From the NCBI RefSeq assembly GCF_003217495.1, contig NZ_QJSW01000001.1, positions 248,001-312,000 of the forward strand: 64,000 nucleotides of DNA, given 5' to 3'. The DNA comes from Paenibacillus barcinonensis. GTDB lineage: Bacteria; Bacillota; Bacilli; Paenibacillales; Paenibacillaceae. Below are positions 61,556 to 64,000 of this stretch, one piece after another. The first letter of the stretch is position 1. Each line of letters begins with the position of its first letter. The position numbers and the translations under genes were made by a program. The notes under the pieces were generated by a model. The model ran no database searches and was not told the DNA's origin. It saw only the letters and a program-made list of their open reading frames with translations.

Positions 61556-63244
61556 ATGAAGATGGGATTCAAATTTAAAAAATCAGTAAATATTTTGCTG
61601 GCCTGTTTAACCGCATTGCCGCTTATGTTGACTCCAACTCAAGTGTCTGCAGCAAGTGATGCCAACATCAATCTGTCCTCTGAAAAGCAGCTCATCAAAG
61701 GATTTGGTGGTATCAACCATCCTGCTTGGATCGGTGACCTTACGGCAGCACAACGTGAAACCGCTTTTGGTAATGGTCAGAATCAGTTAGGCTTCTCCAT
61801 CCTTCGTATCTATGTTGACGATAATCGGAACAACTGGTACCGCGAAGTAGCTACGGCTAAACGGGCAATTGAGCAAGGTGCTCTCGTCTTCGCTTCACCT
61901 TGGAACCCGCCAAGTGATATGGTTGAAACCTTTAATCGCAACGGCGCCAGCGCGAAACGCTTGAAATACGACAAATATGCCGCGTATGCGCAGCATCTGA
62001 ATGACTTTGTTACCTTTATGAAAAACAATGGGGTAGACCTCTATGCCATCTCGGTGCAGAACGAGCCGGATTATGCTCATGACTGGACGTGGTGGACACC
62101 ACAGGAAATTCTTCGTTTTATGAAAGAAAATGCAGGTAGCATTCAGGGCACTAGAGTTATGGCTCCCGAATCCTTCCAATACTTGAAAAACATATCCGAT
62201 CCGATTCTGAATGATCCTCAAGCACTGGCTAATATGGATATTCTGGGCGCACATACGTACGGAACTCAGATCAAGGACTTTGCATACCCTCTTTTCAAAC
62301 AAAAGGGAGCAGGTAAAGAGCTGTGGATGACCGAAGTATACGTCCCGAACAGTGACAACAATTCCGCTGACCGCTGGCCAGAAGCACTGGATGTATCCTA
62401 TCACATGCACAATGCGATGGTTGAAGGGGATTTCCAGGCCTATGTATGGTGGTATATTCGCAGACAATATGGACCGATGAAGGAAGACGGCACAATCAGT
62501 AAGCGTGGTTACAACATGGCTCATTTCTCCAAATTTGTTCGTCCAGGCTATGTTCGTGTAGATGCAACCAAAAACCCGGATACCAATACTTACGTTTCGG
62601 CTTATAAAGGAGACAATAAAGTTGTCATCGTCGCAATTAACCGAGGCACCTCGGCAGCTAGTCAGCGGTTTGTGCTGCAAAATGGCAACGCCTCAACTGT
62701 ATCCTCGTATGTAACAGACAGCAGTCGTAATCTGGCAAGCCTTGCACCGATTAATGTTTCCAACGGTGCCTTCACAGCTCAGCTTCCAGCACAGAGTGTA
62801 ACAACATTTGTTGCTAACCTCTCTGGTGGTAACAGCGGTGGTGGTAATGTAAACACCGGCACCACATATGAAGCTGAGACCGGAACAACGTTGACTGATG
62901 CCGTGGTTGAAACCCTTTACCCAGGATATACGGGTTCAGGATATGTGAACTTTAACGCGTATACCAATTCGGCCATTGAATGGAATGCCATCAACAACAT
63001 GACAACAGGTACCAAAAACGTCAAGTTCCGTTATGCGCTGGAGAGCGGTACACGCAATCTCGACATTTATGTTAATGGCACCAAAGTACTCAGCAATGAG
63101 CCCTTCACCGAAACCGGAAGCTGGTCTACCTGGGGTGAGAAAACCATTCAAGTTGCTATGAACTCAGGAGTGAACACCCTTCGCATTGTTACCACCGGGA
63201 CAGAGGGACCGAATATGGATAACATTACAGTAACGGCCTCCTAA
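61556..63244 (+). CDS. xynC: GH30 subfamily 8 glucuronoxylanase with C-terminal carbohydrate-binding module
   Basis: The product has 562 residues. It cuts beta-1,4-xylan at sites set by methylglucuronic acid side chains. Signal peptide 1-32 (VSAA), GH30 barrel with acid/base E170 (SVQNEPDYAHDW) and nucleophile E260 (LWMTEVYV), and the glucuronate-binding loop WWYIRRQYGPM (R302/R303). A beta side domain follows (about 335-424), then a Gly/Asn linker and a CBM6/35-like module at ~440-562 (YEAETGTTLTDA...). Bacillus XynC lacks this module. ATG start with GAGGAGGG. Secreted; single-gene unit with its own terminator. Confidence 0.93.
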   Translation: MKMGFKFKKSVNILLACLTALPLMLTPTQVSAASDANINLSSEKQLIKGFGGINHPAWIGDLTAAQRETAFGNGQNQLGFSILRIYVDDNRNNWYREVATAKRAIEQGALVFASPWNPPSDMVETFNRNGASAKRLKYDKYAAYAQHLNDFVTFMKNNGVDLYAISVQNEPDYAHDWTWWTPQEILRFMKENAGSIQGTRVMAPESFQYLKNISDPILNDPQALANMDILGAHTYGTQIKDFAYPLFKQKGAGKELWMTEVYVPNSDNNSADRWPEALDVSYHMHNAMVEGDFQAYVWWYIRRQYGPMKEDGTISKRGYNMAHFSKFVRPGYVRVDATKNPDTNTYVSAYKGDNKVVIVAINRGTSAASQRFVLQNGNASTVSSYVTDSSRNLASLAPINVSNGAFTAQLPAQSVTTFVANLSGGNSGGGNVNTGTTYEAETGTTLTDAVVETLYPGYTGSGYVNFNAYTNSAIEWNAINNMTTGTKNVKFRYALESGTRNLDIYVNGTKVLSNEPFTETGSWSTWGEKTIQVAMNSGVNTLRIVTTGTEGPNMDNITVTAS

Positions 63245-63331
63245 TACGGAAGCGTTTGGCGGTACAATGCCGACCAAATGGAAGCCAGAAATATAGATTA
63301 ATCTCAATCTCGGTTACTTGATCCAAAAAAT

Positions 63332-63371
63332 TAAAAAGGTTCTTTCAGGATTGCCCTGAAAGAACCTTTTC
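63332..63371. terminator. Terminator after xynC
   Basis: GGTTCTTTCAGG pairs with CCTGAAAGAACC around a 5-nt loop, with five A before and four T after. It can also end the convergent tRNA transcript. Confidence 0.85.
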
Positions 63372-63377
63372 ATGTTA

Positions 63378-63462
<85 letters not shown>

Positions 63463-63545
63463 ATATTCAGTGTTACAACAATTATTATCGGCGACAAGAA
63501 ATAATATATCACGCGCTATTTCTCTTGTCAACACTAAAATAAAAC

Positions 63546-63588
63546 CAAAAAGTGCGAACCAGATGCAGATCTGATTCGCACTTTTTTA
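63546..63588. terminator. Terminator of the pectate lyase gene
   Basis: AAAGTGCGAA pairs with TTCGCACTTT around a loop with an inner CAGAT/ATCTG stem, with A and T tracts at both ends, so it works in either direction. Confidence 0.8.
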
Positions 63589-63636
63589 ATTTGCTAGATG
63601 AAGGCAGGAGCTTGAAGACCTCTCCTGTCTATATCA

Positions 63637-64000
63637 TTACAGCTTGGACGGCCAGCTGCCATACCATGCATACCCGCCTCTTCTTTCCTTTTCAATATCA
63701 CTAAGCTTATATTTTACAATTCCGTCACGACCGACAAAGATCGGTTTGTCTGTGCCCAGCTCATAGAAACGCGCCCAGATCGGTGCTGCACTTGAATCCG
63801 CTATAATCCGGCTGTCTCCATTGCCTCTTTCATAGCGATAGCCTGTAATTTTCACTTTGTTAAACCAAGCCTCTGCCCCTTTGATGGAGGCCGTGATTCT
63901 GGAATTGGACGGTCTGGTTTTCAGAAACTTCACAATACTCACACTTTCAGCCGCCGTTAATGAAGGCACTTCATAAATTCTGCCTCCCGCTGGTTTAAGT
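63637..64000 (-). CDS. Pectate lyase family PL10, C-terminal part (cut by window edge)
   Basis: The last 121 codons of a minus-strand gene that starts beyond the window. The visible part reads PAGGRIYEVPSLTAAESVS, FLKTRPSNSRITASI, AWFNKVKITGYRYERGNG, IWARFYELGTDKPIFVGRDG and YAWYGSWPSKL, which matches the C-terminus of PL10 pectate lyases. These enzymes cleave polygalacturonate by beta-elimination and are usually secreted. A GTG at 63969 is inside the gene, not its start. The catalytic region is outside the window. Confidence 0.85.
   Translation of the reverse strand, partial: LKPAGGRIYEVPSLTAAESVSIVKFLKTRPSNSRITASIKGAEAWFNKVKITGYRYERGNGDSRIIADSSAAPIWARFYELGTDKPIFVGRDGIVKYKLSDIEKERRGGYAWYGSWPSKL

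Overview
The window looks like Paenibacillus or a close relative. It has strong AGGAGG ribosome binding sites, frequent GTG/TTG starts, lipoproteins with L-A-G-C boxes, several carbohydrate ABC importers paired with YesM/YesN-type two-component systems, a B12-dependent ribonucleotide reductase, and Bacillus-type genes of unknown function (ywbE, yqhG, yqhH, yqzE). This assignment comes from reading the protein sequences; no database search was run.

Layout. 1-5.4 kb: a cut-off PNPOx-like gene, an aromatic acid exporter-like membrane protein, an SDR dehydrogenase divergent from a TetR regulator, and a malic enzyme/HD hydrolase pair. 5.6-16.2 kb (minus strand): a beta-galactan utilisation locus with histidine kinase, AraC-type response regulator, binding protein, two permeases, GH53 endo-galactanase and GH42 beta-galactosidase. 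A 162-bp MITE-like repeat lies directly upstream of its kinase. 16.7-24.7 kb (minus): a second importer with its own kinase/regulator but no enzyme, followed by an unknown membrane protein. 25-32.3 kb: scattered single genes (permease, ywbE, polysaccharide deacetylase, CPA1 antiporter, a small conserved protein, MarR regulator divergent from an FAD monooxygenase). 32.5-41.8 kb (minus): a beta-mannoside locus (binding protein, two permeases, kinase, regulator, GH2 beta-mannosidase). 42-54.9 kb: OatA-like acyltransferase, flavin reductase, class II ribonucleotide reductase with a pair of NrdR boxes, the yqhH-yqhG pair, a secreted unknown, yqzE, a cell-wall amidase and a divergent polysaccharide deacetylase. 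55-61.2 kb (minus): a LacI-controlled importer whose catabolic genes are ruined: an esterase, the N-terminal half of a fructokinase and a frameshifted C-terminal fragment of sucrose phosphorylase. 61.5-64 kb: a secreted GH30 glucuronoxylanase, tRNA-Leu(CAG), and the C-terminal end of a PL10 pectate lyase that runs off the window.

How it works together. The window is largely a plant cell-wall polysaccharide toolkit: galactan, mannan, glucuronoxylan, pectin, and formerly sucrose. Xylanase acts outside the cell, and the pectate lyase presumably does too, although its N-terminus is not visible. Galactan and mannan oligomers appear to be imported and cut inside, since the GH53, GH42 and GH2 enzymes have no visible signal peptide. 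Four importers have a binding protein and two permeases, but none has an ATPase gene, so a shared ATPase encoded elsewhere is implied. Three are switched on by YesM/YesN systems; the fourth is repressed by LacI through two near-identical 22-bp palindromes, one covering the -35 box of the binding-protein promoter.

No CRISPR array, prophage, complete insertion sequence, rRNA or origin was seen. The most notable signals are the decayed sucrose locus under an intact repressor/operator pair, the MITE-like element next to the galactan sensor kinase, and the paired NrdR boxes.
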